64,000 nt of DNA from MVYY01 sp012517575 (lineage in GTDB: Bacteria; Bacteroidota; Bacteroidia; Bacteroidales; Paludibacteraceae). The position numbers were made by a program, and so were the translations under genes. Shown here in pieces: positions 29,024 through 39,333 of the stretch. Each line of letters starts with the position of its first letter. Positions within the stretch are counted from its first letter, which is position 1. The notes under the pieces were generated by a model. That model did no database searches, was not told the DNA's origin, and worked only from the letters and a program-made list of their open reading frames with translations. The stretch is taken from contig JAVLUG010000009.1 of assembly GCA_031629035.1 (NCBI GenBank), positions 124,001-188,000 on the forward strand, in the 5' to 3' direction.

Positions 29024-29509
29024 GTTACAACGAAAAATATATTTAAGGGAGTGGTATATCTATATTTATTTTAATTCAAAATGTGTAAAAGACGTTTGAT
29101 TCTTTCAAAATCATTTGTTTGATTGAAATTAAGTATCAATCCTGCGTCAAATTATCTGAAACCAATAAATTAAAATAAAAACCAATATTGAAAAATGTTT
29201 TTTTGAGTGTCCATTTTTCAAGTAGATTAAATTAGGTTCTTAATAGTCAGAATAAATATCAGACTTTTTAAAAATCTTCGAATTGAATTTTCACAAAGGT
29301 AGTGAATTTTACTGCAAAAACAATAATAAAAATTTCAGACAATATCCCCTTCTATATCAATAAAATTTCGGAAAGTTTTGAATCAATAGTGTTTTAATGA
29401 TTTGTGAGTCCTGATAAATACTGAATGGGAAAAACAAGAAAATTTGCAAGATTCAGTTTCCCGAATATTGTAGATTCACCTTGATTTAAACTAATACCAA
29501 TGAAAGAAA
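29024..29509. other. Intergenic AT-rich region upstream of the Kelch-SARP gene
   Basis: About 490 bp with no reading frame of protein-like composition on either strand and no RNA gene. It includes the promoter region of the Kelch-SARP gene, but no exact -7 consensus was found close to the start. Confidence 0.35.
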
Positions 29510-29543
29510 AGCCCTCGCTCCCGCTAATTTGTAATCGGTGGCT
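29510..29543. repeat. REP-like element (tentative)
   Basis: A 34-bp GC-richer island bounded by AGCC and GGCT and containing CTCGCTCCCGC and TTTGTAATCGG, in sequence that is otherwise about 30% GC. Short motifs of the GATTACAAA-GCGGGAGCG kind occur as dispersed repeats in Bacteroidetes; that this is one is inferred from appearance only. Confidence 0.35.
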
Positions 29544-29595
29544 TGTTCTTAAATTAGAAAATTTTCAATCCGAACCAACGCTTCTTTTCATTGTT

Positions 29596-29742
29596 CTGCC
29601 TTTCAGGCAGTGTGTAGGGCAGGAGTCCTCTTTTTTCGTAGAATAATTCTGCGGTTAAAAAAATTGGCTTTTCAAGCCCAAATGTTGCTGAAAAGGATAA
29701 ATAGTATTTGTTTTTGACGAAGCCGCTTTGCCTGAAAGGCAA
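29596..29742. repeat. Pair of 15-bp palindromes forming an inverted repeat
   Basis: CTGCCTTTCAGGCAG (29596-29610) and TTGCCTGAAAGGCAA (29728-29742) are each palindromic around three or five bases, and their 13-bp cores are exact reverse complements of each other, 119 bp apart. A short open frame joins them on the minus strand but has no recognisable family. It looks like a small mobile or dispersed palindromic element. Confidence 0.5.
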
Positions 29743-29876
29743 TTATTTTCATAACCATAGGTCAACGCATGGAGACAAAGTGAATCTTTTATGCTGCATT
29801 GCGCATCATCACTTTCCAAAAGCAATTCTCCTGCCTAATTCTGTTCAAAAAAATTTTTTCTTACCGATTTTGGTAC

Positions 29877-29884
29877 TATATTTG
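29877..29884 (+). promoter_or_regulatory. -7 promoter element for the alpha-2-macroglobulin gene
   Basis: TATATTTG is an exact TAnnTTTG match, 49 bp before the ATG at 29934. A T-run at 29854-29859 lies at roughly -33 spacing but lacks the G. Confidence 0.5.
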
Positions 29885-29933
29885 TTTTTGGTTTCGCTTC
29901 GCACAAATAATTCCCGTTTAAAATTTACTTCTC

Positions 29934-32900
29934 ATGAAAAAAATCTCTTTTACACTGCTTGCAGCAGCTTTTTTTATGGCGGTTTTTGCAGCCTTTCAGC
30001 AACCGACTGTTTACTTTGACGAACGTTGGAAAAAAGTGGAAGAACTGGCTGAAAAACAGTTGCCCGAATCAGCGCTAAAAGAAGTAGATGACATTCTGAA
30101 AGAAGCAAAAAAGCTAAATAATTCGACGGAAGCTATCAAAGCTACCCTTTACAAAATGCGTTTTACATTGGAGAAAGATCCAGATCAAGCTCCCAAACTG
30201 ATCAAGGAATTTGAAACTTATGCTGCCAATGTCTCCAATCCAGCCGAAAAATCGCTGCTTTATTCCATGACGGCCGAACTGTATGCAAAATATTTTCAGC
30301 AACAAGCTTATTCCATTCGGCAACGTAAGGAAATTTCTGATTATGTCCCTGAGAATATTGACGAGTGGACAAAAAATATTTTCTTCGATAAAGTCAGTCA
30401 ATTGCTGGCTGCTTCATTGGAACCGGCGGAAACTCTTCAGAAAACAGATGTGCTGAAATTTGAAATTCTGCTGGTGAAAGGAGATAGCAATAATCAGTTG
30501 CAACCTACGCTTTTCGATTTTCTGGCTTATCGCCGTATCGACATTCTGCAATCGATGCAAGAAGCACAGTCCGTAAAAAATCCGTTGAAATCTGAAGAAC
30601 TGTTTTCGGACGTTTCCCGTTTTGTTTCTCTGCCATTGGATACAATCTATTCAAAATCTGTTGAAAATCAGGTGCTGCAAACCTATCAGCAATTGCTTTC
30701 TTTTCACTTCAAGGAAAAAAATGTATCGGCTCTTTTGTATGCCGATCTTCAGCGGTTGGTATATCTCAGAGAAAATTCTCAGTTGTCGAACAGCGATGAG
30801 CTCTATTTTTCGGCTTTGCAGCGCTTGTCGAAGGAATATGGGAACAACGAAAACGTAGTGGAAGTTATGGCAGCAATGGCCCGCTATTATCTCGACAAAG
30901 TATATGAATCGGAGGAAAACAACAATTTTACGAAAAAAGCTTACGATATTTGTTCCGAAGGAATTCGCCGTTTTCCCGATTATCAGCGCATTGCCGTGTT
31001 GAAAAATATTCAGCGGCAAATCACGCAAAAATCCGTTTCTTTAAGCCATCCACATGTTGTCGGTAAAAATTCGAAACTTGCACTGAATATTTCTACGAAA
31101 AATATAGAAGAGATGCAGTTGCAAATTTACCGTGTCAATGCTTCGTCGCTCGATTATTTTTCTTTCACGAAAACGCCCAAAAATTCAGGACTTGATTTTC
31201 CTGATCGCACCTTGTTGCAAACAGGAGAAATAAAAATTAAGCCCGATACAAATTTTGCTGCCGTGGATACTGTTTTGAAAATTTCTTCAGGAACATATGG
31301 AATTTACGAAGTTCGGTTGTCGGTAAAAGGAGATACGTCCAATGTGGTTGCCAAAAGTTTTTATGTGGTTTCCGATTTAAGTTTTATGGTGCGGCAGAAC
31401 AAGCCGGAAAAGGTAGGGTTGTATGTGCTGGATCGCGAAACAGGTTGGCGACAAAAAGAGGTGAAAATAAATCTTTACGAACAGAAATGGACAGGTAATT
31501 CTTACCAAATGAATCTTTTACAGACGACTGTTAGCGATAAAAATGGTTTTTGCACATTTCCTTACGACAGGCAGGGCGCGAAATGGATTTTTCTCGAAAA
31601 AGGCGATGATCGATATTTTAGTTCTTCCATAAATACTTATTATTGGGAAAGAGATATAAATAAAGAAAAACCTGTTCAGTTGGAATTTTTCACTGATCGT
31701 GCTGTTTATCGTCCCGGTCAAACAGTTTTTTTAAAAGGAATAGCTTATTATGCAGATGCGCAACGTCAGGAAGTGGCGACATCGGTAAAATTTGATGTTT
31801 CGCTTTTTGACGCCAATTATCAGAAAATAGCTTCAAAAACATTTTTTACCAATAAATTTGGCTCTTTTGCCGGAGAATTTGTTTTGCCTTCCGAAGGATT
31901 GAATGGCGCTTTCAGGTTTGAGTCGGGAAATTTTTCAAAAACTGTTTGGGTTGAAGAGTACAAACGCCCCACTTTTGAAGTGAAAATTCAAAAACCGACT
32001 GACGAGGTAAAATTTGGGAAAAAAGTTACGCTGACGGGAAATGTAAAGGCTTATTCGGGTTATAATATTGCTGATGCAAAAGTTGTTTTTCGTGTGGTTC
32101 GCCGTCCACATTGGTATTGGAGTTGGAGTAGGAGTGAGGAGAATGAAATTTCGCATGGAGAAACGCAGACTGACGCAAACGGTAATTTTACGCTTTCGTT
32201 TGTTCCCGAAAAATCAAAGGGAAACGATTATCTCAGAAAAGATGCCTATTACGTTTATACTGTTTATGCCGAAGTTACCGATACCAAAGGCGAAACGCAA
32301 CAAGGTGAACAGTTTGTAACGGTTGGCGACAAGTCGTTGTTTATTCTGGCAGATATTCCTGAAAAATGGAATAAGGAACAAAAAACTGATTTTCCGCTGC
32401 GGCTCGAAACTTTGAACGGAGAAAAGGTGGAAGGCACAGTGAAATTTGCCGTTTATCGATTTGAAAATTCGGAAGATTTTGCAACCAATGAAGAATGGGA
32501 AGAAATGGAAGAAAAAGAAAGTGAAGAAGATATTTCCCTGAAGTCGGCTAAAAAAATATGGGAAGGTACTTTCAACACCAAAGATAGCCGGTTGAAATTG
32601 GATGCAAGTAAATGGGAATCGGGTGGTTATCGTATTGTTTTTTCTGCGTTCGATCAGTTGGGAGAAAAAGTGGAATCAGGTAAAAATTTTGTTCTTTACG
32701 GGAATAACGATAAGCGTCCTCCCATCAAAACCATGACTTGGTTGCCAGAGACAGAAATAACCTGCGAAGTGGGCAAAACAGCCGAAGTTATTTTTGGTTC
32801 GTCAGCCGAAAATATTTCCTTGTTGTATGAAGTTATGAAGGGAAATACCATTTTAGAAAGTAAATGGATCAGTTTGAGCAACGAAATTAAAATTTTTCCG

Positions 32901-35825
32901 ATGCTGTTGAAACCAGAATACGGAGACGGTATCACGGTGATGTTTACCTTTATGAAAAAAGGACTATTTTTTAGTGAAAGGGTAACCATTCGCCGGAAAA
33001 TAATTGAAAAGAAACTGAAGCCGACGTTAACCGTTTTTCGCAATAAACTTCTTCCGGGAGAAAAATCCGAATGGACAGTTAATATTCCTGAAATTAAACA
33101 GATGCAAAAACAAGCAGAATTGTTGGTGGACATGTATGATGCTTCGCTGGATGTCATTCATCCGAATGAATGGACATTTCAGCCTGATTTTCGTGGAAAT
33201 TTTATGGAAAGTCCGCGCTGGGATGCATCTTACAACAGGATGATTTCCGATAATATTGATATTCCCGTTAATTATATTCCAGTAGAAGAATATCGGTTGG
33301 ATCGGTTGAACTGGTTTGGTCTGGATTTAATGGCAGGTGGAAAGTATAATGGGCCAATTTATATAAGAGGCTTAAAAAGTTTAAGTGCAACTTCTGAATC
33401 CAAAGAAATTTCAATCATGGATAAGAAGGTTGAAGATGGGACTGTCGCTGCTTTTTCTGTAGTAAAAACATTAAAAACCGATTTTACGAATGAAATCATA
33501 CAACCTGAAACTTCTCCAGCCATTCGGAAAAATTTCAATGAAACGGCATTTTTCTATCCGCAACTTTATACCGACAGCGCCGGAAATGTGACATTTTCTT
33601 TCACTGCACCGGAAAGTTTAACAAGATGGAATATTAAAATGTTGGCTCACACACCCGATTTGTATTTTGGTCAACTTGAGGCTCAAGCGATAACGCAGAA
33701 AGACTTAATGATACAAATGAATTTGCCTCGTTTTGTTCGTTGCTCGGATACGTTGATGTTGAGTTGCAACATTACCAACCTATCAGGAAAAGATATTTCC
33801 GCAGTAACACATTTTGAATTGTTGGATGCAGCAAACGAACAGCCTGTTGCAGTTTTTGAAAACAGAAAAGTACAGTTATCCGCCAACGAAACAAAAACCG
33901 TGCAGTGGCAATTGAAAGATTTTTCTTCGCATGAACTGCTGATTTGTAAGGTGAAGGCAACAGCAGGTAATTTTAGCGACGGAGAACAAAATTATCTTCC
34001 GGTTTTACCCGATCGGATATTGGTAACCGAAAGTTTACCCATGACGGTACGCGGTCATCAAACCAAAACTTTTCAATTTGAAAGTTTGCAGAAAAAATTC
34101 TCACAGGTTGAAACGAAAAATCTGACACTGGAATTTGCTGCTCAGCCGGTTTGGTACGCCATTCAGGCTTTGCCAACCCTTGCCGAGCCCGAAAACAAAA
34201 ACGCTGTTGATTATTTTGCTGCTTATTATGCATCTACGTTGGCAAATTTTATCGTTCAGTCGCATCCGGAAATTGAGAAAATATTACGTCTTTGGGAGAA
34301 ATCGGAAACAGGCAAAAATGCACTTTTATCGAATCTGGAGAAAAATCCGGAACTGAAAAACTTCTTACTGAAGGAGACACCTTGGATGATGACAGCTCAG
34401 AATGAAACCGAGCAGAAAAAACGGTTGGCTTTACTTTTCGATTTGAATATGCAGAAAGACAAATCGCAGCAATATCTCGACAAATTATTGAAACTTCAGC
34501 TTTCAAATGGAGCTTTCACTTGGTTTGAAGGAATGACGGAAAATCGTTATATCACTCAACTTGTTTTGTGCAATATGAAAAAGTTGCACGAGAAGACCGA
34601 TTTACCAATGGATAAGAGGTTGGAGTCGGCCATGACGCTGGCGTTGAATTATCTTGACAAAGAAATTGCCAATGATTTTGAGCAACTGAAGAAAAACCGT
34701 AAAAATTTTGAAAAAGAAAATTGTGTCAATCCTCTTCAATTGCAATATTTGTATATTCGTTCCGGTTTCTCGGAAATTCCCGTTCCCGATTTTTCTCAGG
34801 AAGCAATAAAATTTTATCGTAAACAGACTGAAAAATATTGGACGGATTTTTCGCTCTATGGAAAATCGCAGGCTGCCATTGTTGCTCATCGTGACGGAAA
34901 AACTGCTTTAGCTCGCGATATTTTGAAATCATTAAAAGAAAATGCACTGAAATCGGAAGAGATGGGCATCTATTGGGCAAAGAACAAAGCAGGATATTTC
35001 TGGAACGAACGTCCGGTTACCGTTCAAACAGCCATTATGGAAGCTTTTTGGGAAATTGGAGTTGATACTTCCGACTTAGAAGAAATGAAAATCTGGTTGC
35101 TGAAACAAAAGCAGACGCAACGCTGGGATTCACCCATTTCTACTGTTGATGCGGTTTTTGCTTTACTTGCAAAAGAAAATAATTGGTTGCAGAATAATGA
35201 TAAAGTTACCATCAAAATAGATAATAAAGAAATTCAACCTTCGTTCGCCGAAGCTGGAACCGGATATTTCAAGCAATCTTTGCCTGTTGAGCAGATAATG
35301 TCTGCCTCAAGTCGCATCTCTGTTAGCAAAAACTCGGAAGGAATTGGTTGGGGAGCCATTTACTGGCAATATTTACAAAAAATGGATCAGGTTCAAAGCC
35401 AAGCGGGGGCGTTGAATGTTTCCAAGAAATTGTTTGTGGAAAAAGTAACTTCCGCCGGTCGAACGCTTGTTCCCATCGAACAGGTAAGGGTTTCGTTGGG
35501 AGACAAAATCGTTACGCGGTTGGTAGTTACCACCGACAGAAATCTCGAATTTGTAGCTTTGAAAGATATCCGGGCTGCGGGTTTTGAGCCTGTGAACCAA
35601 ACTTCCGGATGTCAGTGGAAACAGGGTGTTTGTTTCTATCAGACCATAAAAGACACTTCAGCAGCATTTTTCTTTTCGTCTTTGCCAAAAGGAACCTATG
35701 TGTTTGAATACGAACTTTGGGCTAACAACAGTGGCACATTCAATGGGGGGACGGCGTCCATTCAGTGTCAGTATGCACCGGAATTTATTAGCTATGCCGG
35801 AGGACAACAAGTTGTGATTCAATAA
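29934..35825 (+). CDS. Alpha-2-macroglobulin family protein, thioester-less
   Basis: A very large exported protein (1963 residues) with a Sec signal (KKISFTLLAAAFFMAVFA) and no lipobox. The N-terminal 350 residues are helical, TPR-like. From about residue 580 come macroglobulin (MG) domains (FFTDRAVYRPGQTVFLKG, then VEEYKRPTFEVKIQKPTDEVKFG). The A2M core (NETAFFYPQLYTDSAGNVTFSFTAPESLTRW) starts near 1200, and the complement-like helical domain follows (about 1400-1750). Where thioester members carry CxEQ, this protein reads LAEPENKNA (about residue 1417), so it cannot form the covalent trap. Bacterial A2M proteins are thought to inhibit proteases in the envelope. There is no pbpC beside it, in contrast to the E. 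coli yfhM arrangement. Confidence 0.88.
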   Translation: MKKISFTLLAAAFFMAVFAAFQQPTVYFDERWKKVEELAEKQLPESALKEVDDILKEAKKLNNSTEAIKATLYKMRFTLEKDPDQAPKLIKEFETYAANVSNPAEKSLLYSMTAELYAKYFQQQAYSIRQRKEISDYVPENIDEWTKNIFFDKVSQLLAASLEPAETLQKTDVLKFEILLVKGDSNNQLQPTLFDFLAYRRIDILQSMQEAQSVKNPLKSEELFSDVSRFVSLPLDTIYSKSVENQVLQTYQQLLSFHFKEKNVSALLYADLQRLVYLRENSQLSNSDELYFSALQRLSKEYGNNENVVEVMAAMARYYLDKVYESEENNNFTKKAYDICSEGIRRFPDYQRIAVLKNIQRQITQKSVSLSHPHVVGKNSKLALNISTKNIEEMQLQIYRVNASSLDYFSFTKTPKNSGLDFPDRTLLQTGEIKIKPDTNFAAVDTVLKISSGTYGIYEVRLSVKGDTSNVVAKSFYVVSDLSFMVRQNKPEKVGLYVLDRETGWRQKEVKINLYEQKWTGNSYQMNLLQTTVSDKNGFCTFPYDRQGAKWIFLEKGDDRYFSSSINTYYWERDINKEKPVQLEFFTDRAVYRPGQTVFLKGIAYYADAQRQEVATSVKFDVSLFDANYQKIASKTFFTNKFGSFAGEFVLPSEGLNGAFRFESGNFSKTVWVEEYKRPTFEVKIQKPTDEVKFGKKVTLTGNVKAYSGYNIADAKVVFRVVRRPHWYWSWSRSEENEISHGETQTDANGNFTLSFVPEKSKGNDYLRKDAYYVYTVYAEVTDTKGETQQGEQFVTVGDKSLFILADIPEKWNKEQKTDFPLRLETLNGEKVEGTVKFAVYRFENSEDFATNEEWEEMEEKESEEDISLKSAKKIWEGTFNTKDSRLKLDASKWESGGYRIVFSAFDQLGEKVESGKNFVLYGNNDKRPPIKTMTWLPETEITCEVGKTAEVIFGSSAENISLLYEVMKGNTILESKWISLSNEIKIFPMLLKPEYGDGITVMFTFMKKGLFFSERVTIRRKIIEKKLKPTLTVFRNKLLPGEKSEWTVNIPEIKQMQKQAELLVDMYDASLDVIHPNEWTFQPDFRGNFMESPRWDASYNRMISDNIDIPVNYIPVEEYRLDRLNWFGLDLMAGGKYNGPIYIRGLKSLSATSESKEISIMDKKVEDGTVAAFSVVKTLKTDFTNEIIQPETSPAIRKNFNETAFFYPQLYTDSAGNVTFSFTAPESLTRWNIKMLAHTPDLYFGQLEAQAITQKDLMIQMNLPRFVRCSDTLMLSCNITNLSGKDISAVTHFELLDAANEQPVAVFENRKVQLSANETKTVQWQLKDFSSHELLICKVKATAGNFSDGEQNYLPVLPDRILVTESLPMTVRGHQTKTFQFESLQKKFSQVETKNLTLEFAAQPVWYAIQALPTLAEPENKNAVDYFAAYYASTLANFIVQSHPEIEKILRLWEKSETGKNALLSNLEKNPELKNFLLKETPWMMTAQNETEQKKRLALLFDLNMQKDKSQQYLDKLLKLQLSNGAFTWFEGMTENRYITQLVLCNMKKLHEKTDLPMDKRLESAMTLALNYLDKEIANDFEQLKKNRKNFEKENCVNPLQLQYLYIRSGFSEIPVPDFSQEAIKFYRKQTEKYWTDFSLYGKSQAAIVAHRDGKTALARDILKSLKENALKSEEMGIYWAKNKAGYFWNERPVTVQTAIMEAFWEIGVDTSDLEEMKIWLLKQKQTQRWDSPISTVDAVFALLAKENNWLQNNDKVTIKIDNKEIQPSFAEAGTGYFKQSLPVEQIMSASSRISVSKNSEGIGWGAIYWQYLQKMDQVQSQAGALNVSKKLFVEKVTSAGRTLVPIEQVRVSLGDKIVTRLVVTTDRNLEFVALKDIRAAGFEPVNQTSGCQWKQGVCFYQTIKDTSAAFFFSSLPKGTYVFEYELWANNSGTFNGGTASIQCQYAPEFISYAGGQQVVIQ

Positions 35826-35890
35826 CTTTTTCTTTTTAAGAATATTAGATTGGCAAAGTGAACAGGAATTCGTATAAAATTTTTGTAGTT

Positions 35891-37282
35891 CTATTTTTTC
35901 ATGCGAATTCTCTGGTAGGAAAGATAAACTCCCAGACAACTGAAAAGGCCAAAAAAGACAAAAATCATTTTTGAAGCCATTAGCAAAGCATGTTCCGGTA
36001 TAGCTCCCAAATGGGAATGATTGCTCAACAAAATAAATGCTGATGCCAGTGCCATGGAAATAAATTGTCCGAAAAGGCGATTGAAAGCCAGAAAAGCAGA
36101 AGCAAAACCATAGGAACCGGCATCAGCCGAGCTCATCACGGCATTGGTATTGGGAGAAGAAAAAAGGGCAAATCCAAATCCCAAAAATGCTAATAATAAG
36201 GCAATAATAGGAAGCGGAAGGTTTTCACTAAGGAAAATTCCTATGACAAATAATGCAAACGCAATCATGGCCATTCCGTAAGAAGCAATTTTTCCAGGGT
36301 TGTGTTTGTCGGACAAATGACCTGCGTAGGCCGAGAACAAAGCCATCATGAGCGGTTGAAAACACAAAATAAGACCGGCGCCAACAGGAGTCATACCACG
36401 AACATTTTGCAGATACAAGCTAAGGACATAACTAATGGCAAACGTGGTGGCATAATTGATGAGCGCAGCGAAGTTTGAATTGGTAAAGTATTTGTTCGAT
36501 TTCAAAAAAGCGATAGAAATAAATGGTTTTTCTTTTTTTAGTTCAAAACGAATAAAAATATAACCTGTTATAATGCTTAAGATCAACATAATAATTGAAA
36601 ATTTGTTCATCCAGTCGAGCGCCAATACCAATGCAACAATAGCTACAAGAAAAATGACATAACCTCCAAAATCGAATTTGTTTCTCTCTCGTGCTTTCCA
36701 TTCGTTTTTAACGCCAAAAAACATGATAGCCAAAGCCGCGAGACCAAAAATAAAGTTAAACAAAAACAGACTTCTCCATCCAAATATTTGTGTCAAAGCG
36801 CCACCCAGAAGCGGAGCCAGTGAAAGTCCCACATACGTAAAGGTGGTTTGAATGCCCAGCACAAATCCTCTTCTGGAAGGGTCGAAGGCAGAAGCAATCA
36901 GGGCAGGAGCGGAAGCCATTATCAATGCGCTTCCCAATCCTTGTATAAATCGTAAAATTACAGCTGGATAAAAACCGGGAACAAAGTAAATGAAAAGTGA
37001 AATAAAACCGAAAATCAAATTTCCGACAAGAAAAGTTTTGCGTCGCCCAATTTGATCAGCCAGCCACCCGGCCAACATTAATCCTACGGCAGAAGCCAGC
37101 AAAAAAGATTCAGAGATCCATGCAACTTTGGCTATTCCTACGTGATATTCATTGTCAATAACAGGCATGGCGATATTCAGTGAGGAAGACATGAAGCTAT
37201 TGAAAAAAGAACCTATTACAATGGCAATCAGTAGCCATCGGTTTTCCTTTAGTTGTATGTTGATATGCATTTTCATACTCAT
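35891..37282 (-). CDS. MFS transporter, DHA2 (drug:H+ antiporter) type
   Basis: A 463-residue inner-membrane protein with 13-14 predicted hydrophobic helices, beginning LLIAIVIGSFFNSFMSSSLNIAMP. Motif A of the family is present as GWLADQIGRRKTFL, and the motif C-like stretch FTYVGLSLAPLLGG is typical of DHA antiporters. Other near ATG codons (MKMH, MHIN) could also serve as start. It is probably a multidrug or metabolite exporter; there is no neighbouring HlyD/EmrA-type adaptor or regulator to define the substrate. The stop lies 65 bp from the convergent A2M gene. Confidence 0.85.
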   Translation of the reverse strand: MSMKMHINIQLKENRWLLIAIVIGSFFNSFMSSSLNIAMPVIDNEYHVGIAKVAWISESFLLASAVGLMLAGWLADQIGRRKTFLVGNLIFGFISLFIYFVPGFYPAVILRFIQGLGSALIMASAPALIASAFDPSRRGFVLGIQTTFTYVGLSLAPLLGGALTQIFGWRSLFLFNFIFGLAALAIMFFGVKNEWKARERNKFDFGGYVIFLVAIVALVLALDWMNKFSIIMLILSIITGYIFIRFELKKEKPFISIAFLKSNKYFTNSNFAALINYATTFAISYVLSLYLQNVRGMTPVGAGLILCFQPLMMALFSAYAGHLSDKHNPGKIASYGMAMIAFALFVIGIFLSENLPLPIIALLLAFLGFGFALFSSPNTNAVMSSADAGSYGFASAFLAFNRLFGQFISMALASAFILLSNHSHLGAIPEHALLMASKMIFVFFGLFSCLGVYLSYQRIRMKK

Positions 37283-37332
37283 ATTGAGGTTTTAAGTCTT
37301 ATTAAATTCTGATTTGCACTAAGAATTTTAAG

Positions 37333-37356
37333 ATCGAAAAAATTTCGATTTTTTTA
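37333..37356. terminator. Small AT-rich hairpin with T-run
   Basis: ATCGAAA (37333-37339) pairs with TTTCGAT (37343-37349) around three bases, and seven T follow on the plus strand. It lies between the TonB receptor stop and the MFS start. The T-run is on the wrong strand for the receptor gene, so its role is doubtful. Confidence 0.3.
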
Positions 37357-37422
37357 AGTTTTTCGTGATCTGAAGAATTTTGGCAAAATTTTTAAAATCT
37401 TCTGCTCCAAACAATTATTTTT

Positions 37423-39333
37423 TCAAAAATGAAAATTGCAGCCTGCTAAAAAAGTGGCTTTTGGCATGGGATAACCTGCATTTATTTCATAGGAACGGTT
37501 TAAAAGATTTTCACCTGTTAAAAATACATCGATAAATTTTCTCCATTGATATGACGTTCGGGCATTCAACAAAATAAAATTTTCCTGTTTTACCGGGTTA
37601 ATGGAGGAATAAAGTCCTTGAATGTATTGAATTCCGGAAGAAAATTTCAACCTTTTTTTTGAATAGTCAAATCCTGCAAAAATTTTTTGTTTGGGAGCAC
37701 CCACCACGGGATATTTCATACCGAGTCTACTATAGTTGAAATTTGCCGACCAAATTGAATTTATACGGTAGTTTATGACGCCTTCAAAACCATAATTTTC
37801 AATTTTCCCTGAGTTCACATTCAGTGGCTTTCCATTTGAAATCACAGTCTGAATTATATTTTCTCCTTCAATATAGAATACAGTTATATCATAGAACAAA
37901 TTTATTGGAGTATTATTTTGAGAAAGGGATAATTCGTAATTCATTATATTTTCAGGCAGTAAGTTAGGATTTTTGGGGGTAAACATGAAAAATTCTCGAA
38001 TGGTAGGATTCCGAAATCCTTTACTAATCAATGCTTTTGCTTCGAAATTTTTCGGCAGTTGAAAAGATAAGCCCATTTGGGGAATCCATTGAGAACCTGT
38101 TTTTGAATGGTTATCAAAACGAATACCCAAATCAAGCGTTGCCAGCGTGCCAAATTCGTGCCGAATATCTGCATAGCCCGCTATTTCGTGCAGCGTAGTA
38201 TCGATAATTGATTTTTCCACTCCACTTGTAAATCTGTGCCATGCCCTGCCTCCGAATTTTTGATAATCAAATCCAAAAGTAATTCGGTTAAAGGGGTTTA
38301 AAGTCGTTGATTGATAACACGATATACCTGACATTTGATCGTTGGAATGGAAAAGAGAATCAATCGGTTGTTTTCCGTAAGCGTATCCATCATTAATAAT
38401 ATGATGACCCCAATTATAGTAAAATCTAAAGGCTCCTGAAGTATTTTTGTACGTGTTTTCAATAGAAGCAATTGTCCATCCTCTTGTTACTCGAGAATCG
38501 TTGTCGATAATTGGTTGATTGATTGTTCCCGGATTGGAAGCATTAAAATGAGAAATATTCATGTTGGCGGAGATATTCCAATATTTGTCCATCCGATAAC
38601 CAAGTTTTGCATATCCGCTTAATTGATCAAAATCCATATTTTCTCGGTGTCCATCAGTCCGATTGTATGAAACTGCAATTTTTCCGCTTATCCGATTTTT
38701 CTTGAATCGATTGGTTAAAGATGATTCCAGAGTATTGAATGAGCCGTAACCGATGTGGAAATTTTGTTGAACGGTATCCTTATAAAGTTTTGAAGAGACA
38801 ATGTTAATAACGCCCCCCATAGCATAGGATCCATAAAGAGCCGAAGCCGGTCCTCTAACAACTTCAATCCGGTCAGCAATTACAGATTGGTACAAGTCTG
38901 CTATCGGATGACCCATTAAACCCATAAATTGTGGTTCGCCATCTATCAATATTAATACGCCGGTAGTTGGATTTCCTCCAATCCCACGCATTTTCATTGT
39001 TCCGGCAGCTCCTGTAGAAATTCCATAACCCATAACTCCACGACCTGAAATAAAAAGTCCCGGAACCAGTTCATTTAGTATTGGGATTACAGACTGACTT
39101 TGTCGTTCAATTATTTGCTTGTCAGTAATTACTGAAATACTCATAGGTAAATTCCTGACATCAGTTTCTGTTTTGGTGCCGGTTACGATAACTTCATTCA
39201 TGTAAATGTTTTTTTCTTCATTGCTTTGAATACTGTCCCAAATAGGTTGTGCTTTCAGTGAAAATGGAGAAACACAAGTATAAATAAAAATAACAACAAA
39301 CATCAACTTTTCAATGAGTTTACTCGAATTCAT
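37423..39333 (-). CDS. TonB-dependent outer-membrane receptor
   Basis: A 636-residue receptor of the cobalamin/siderophore/heme type rather than SusC: there is no carboxypeptidase-like N-terminal domain. After the signal peptide a TonB-box-like segment NEVIVTGTKTETDVRNLPMSISVIT (split here as NEVIVTG and ETDVRNLPMS) leads to the plug, with GVLILIDGEPQ, VIADRIEVVRGPASALYGSYAMGGVINIVS. The barrel follows, ending in a typical aromatic terminal strand (FLAGCNFHF). The substrate is unknown. No TonB, ABC uptake or Fur box is seen beside it. The adjacent DHA2 exporter is in the same direction, 140 bp downstream. Confidence 0.9.
   Translation of the reverse strand: MNSSKLIEKLMFVVIFIYTCVSPFSLKAQPIWDSIQSNEEKNIYMNEVIVTGTKTETDVRNLPMSISVITDKQIIERQSQSVIPILNELVPGLFISGRGVMGYGISTGAAGTMKMRGIGGNPTTGVLILIDGEPQFMGLMGHPIADLYQSVIADRIEVVRGPASALYGSYAMGGVINIVSSKLYKDTVQQNFHIGYGSFNTLESSLTNRFKKNRISGKIAVSYNRTDGHRENMDFDQLSGYAKLGYRMDKYWNISANMNISHFNASNPGTINQPIIDNDSRVTRGWTIASIENTYKNTSGAFRFYYNWGHHIINDGYAYGKQPIDSLFHSNDQMSGISCYQSTTLNPFNRITFGFDYQKFGGRAWHRFTSGVEKSIIDTTLHEIAGYADIRHEFGTLATLDLGIRFDNHSKTGSQWIPQMGLSFQLPKNFEAKALISKGFRNPTIREFFMFTPKNPNLLPENIMNYELSLSQNNTPINLFYDITVFYIEGENIIQTVISNGKPLNVNSGKIENYGFEGVINYRINSIWSANFNYSRLGMKYPVVGAPKQKIFAGFDYSKKRLKFSSGIQYIQGLYSSINPVKQENFILLNARTSYQWRKFIDVFLTGENLLNRSYEINAGYPMPKATFLAGCNFHF

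Noticed and set aside
29554..29742. A 62-codon minus-strand frame between the two palindromes.
   Set aside because: No ribosome site, no recognised family, and both ends are read through repeats. It is more likely part of the repeat element, so it was recorded only under that entry.
29708..30019. A 103-codon plus-strand frame upstream of and overlapping the A2M start.
   Set aside because: It overlaps the promoter and signal-peptide region of the A2M gene in another frame and has low-complexity, non-protein-like composition.
37333..37356. Main terminator of the TonB receptor gene.
   Set aside because: The T-run is on the plus strand whereas the gene is on the minus strand; it is kept only as a low-confidence hairpin.
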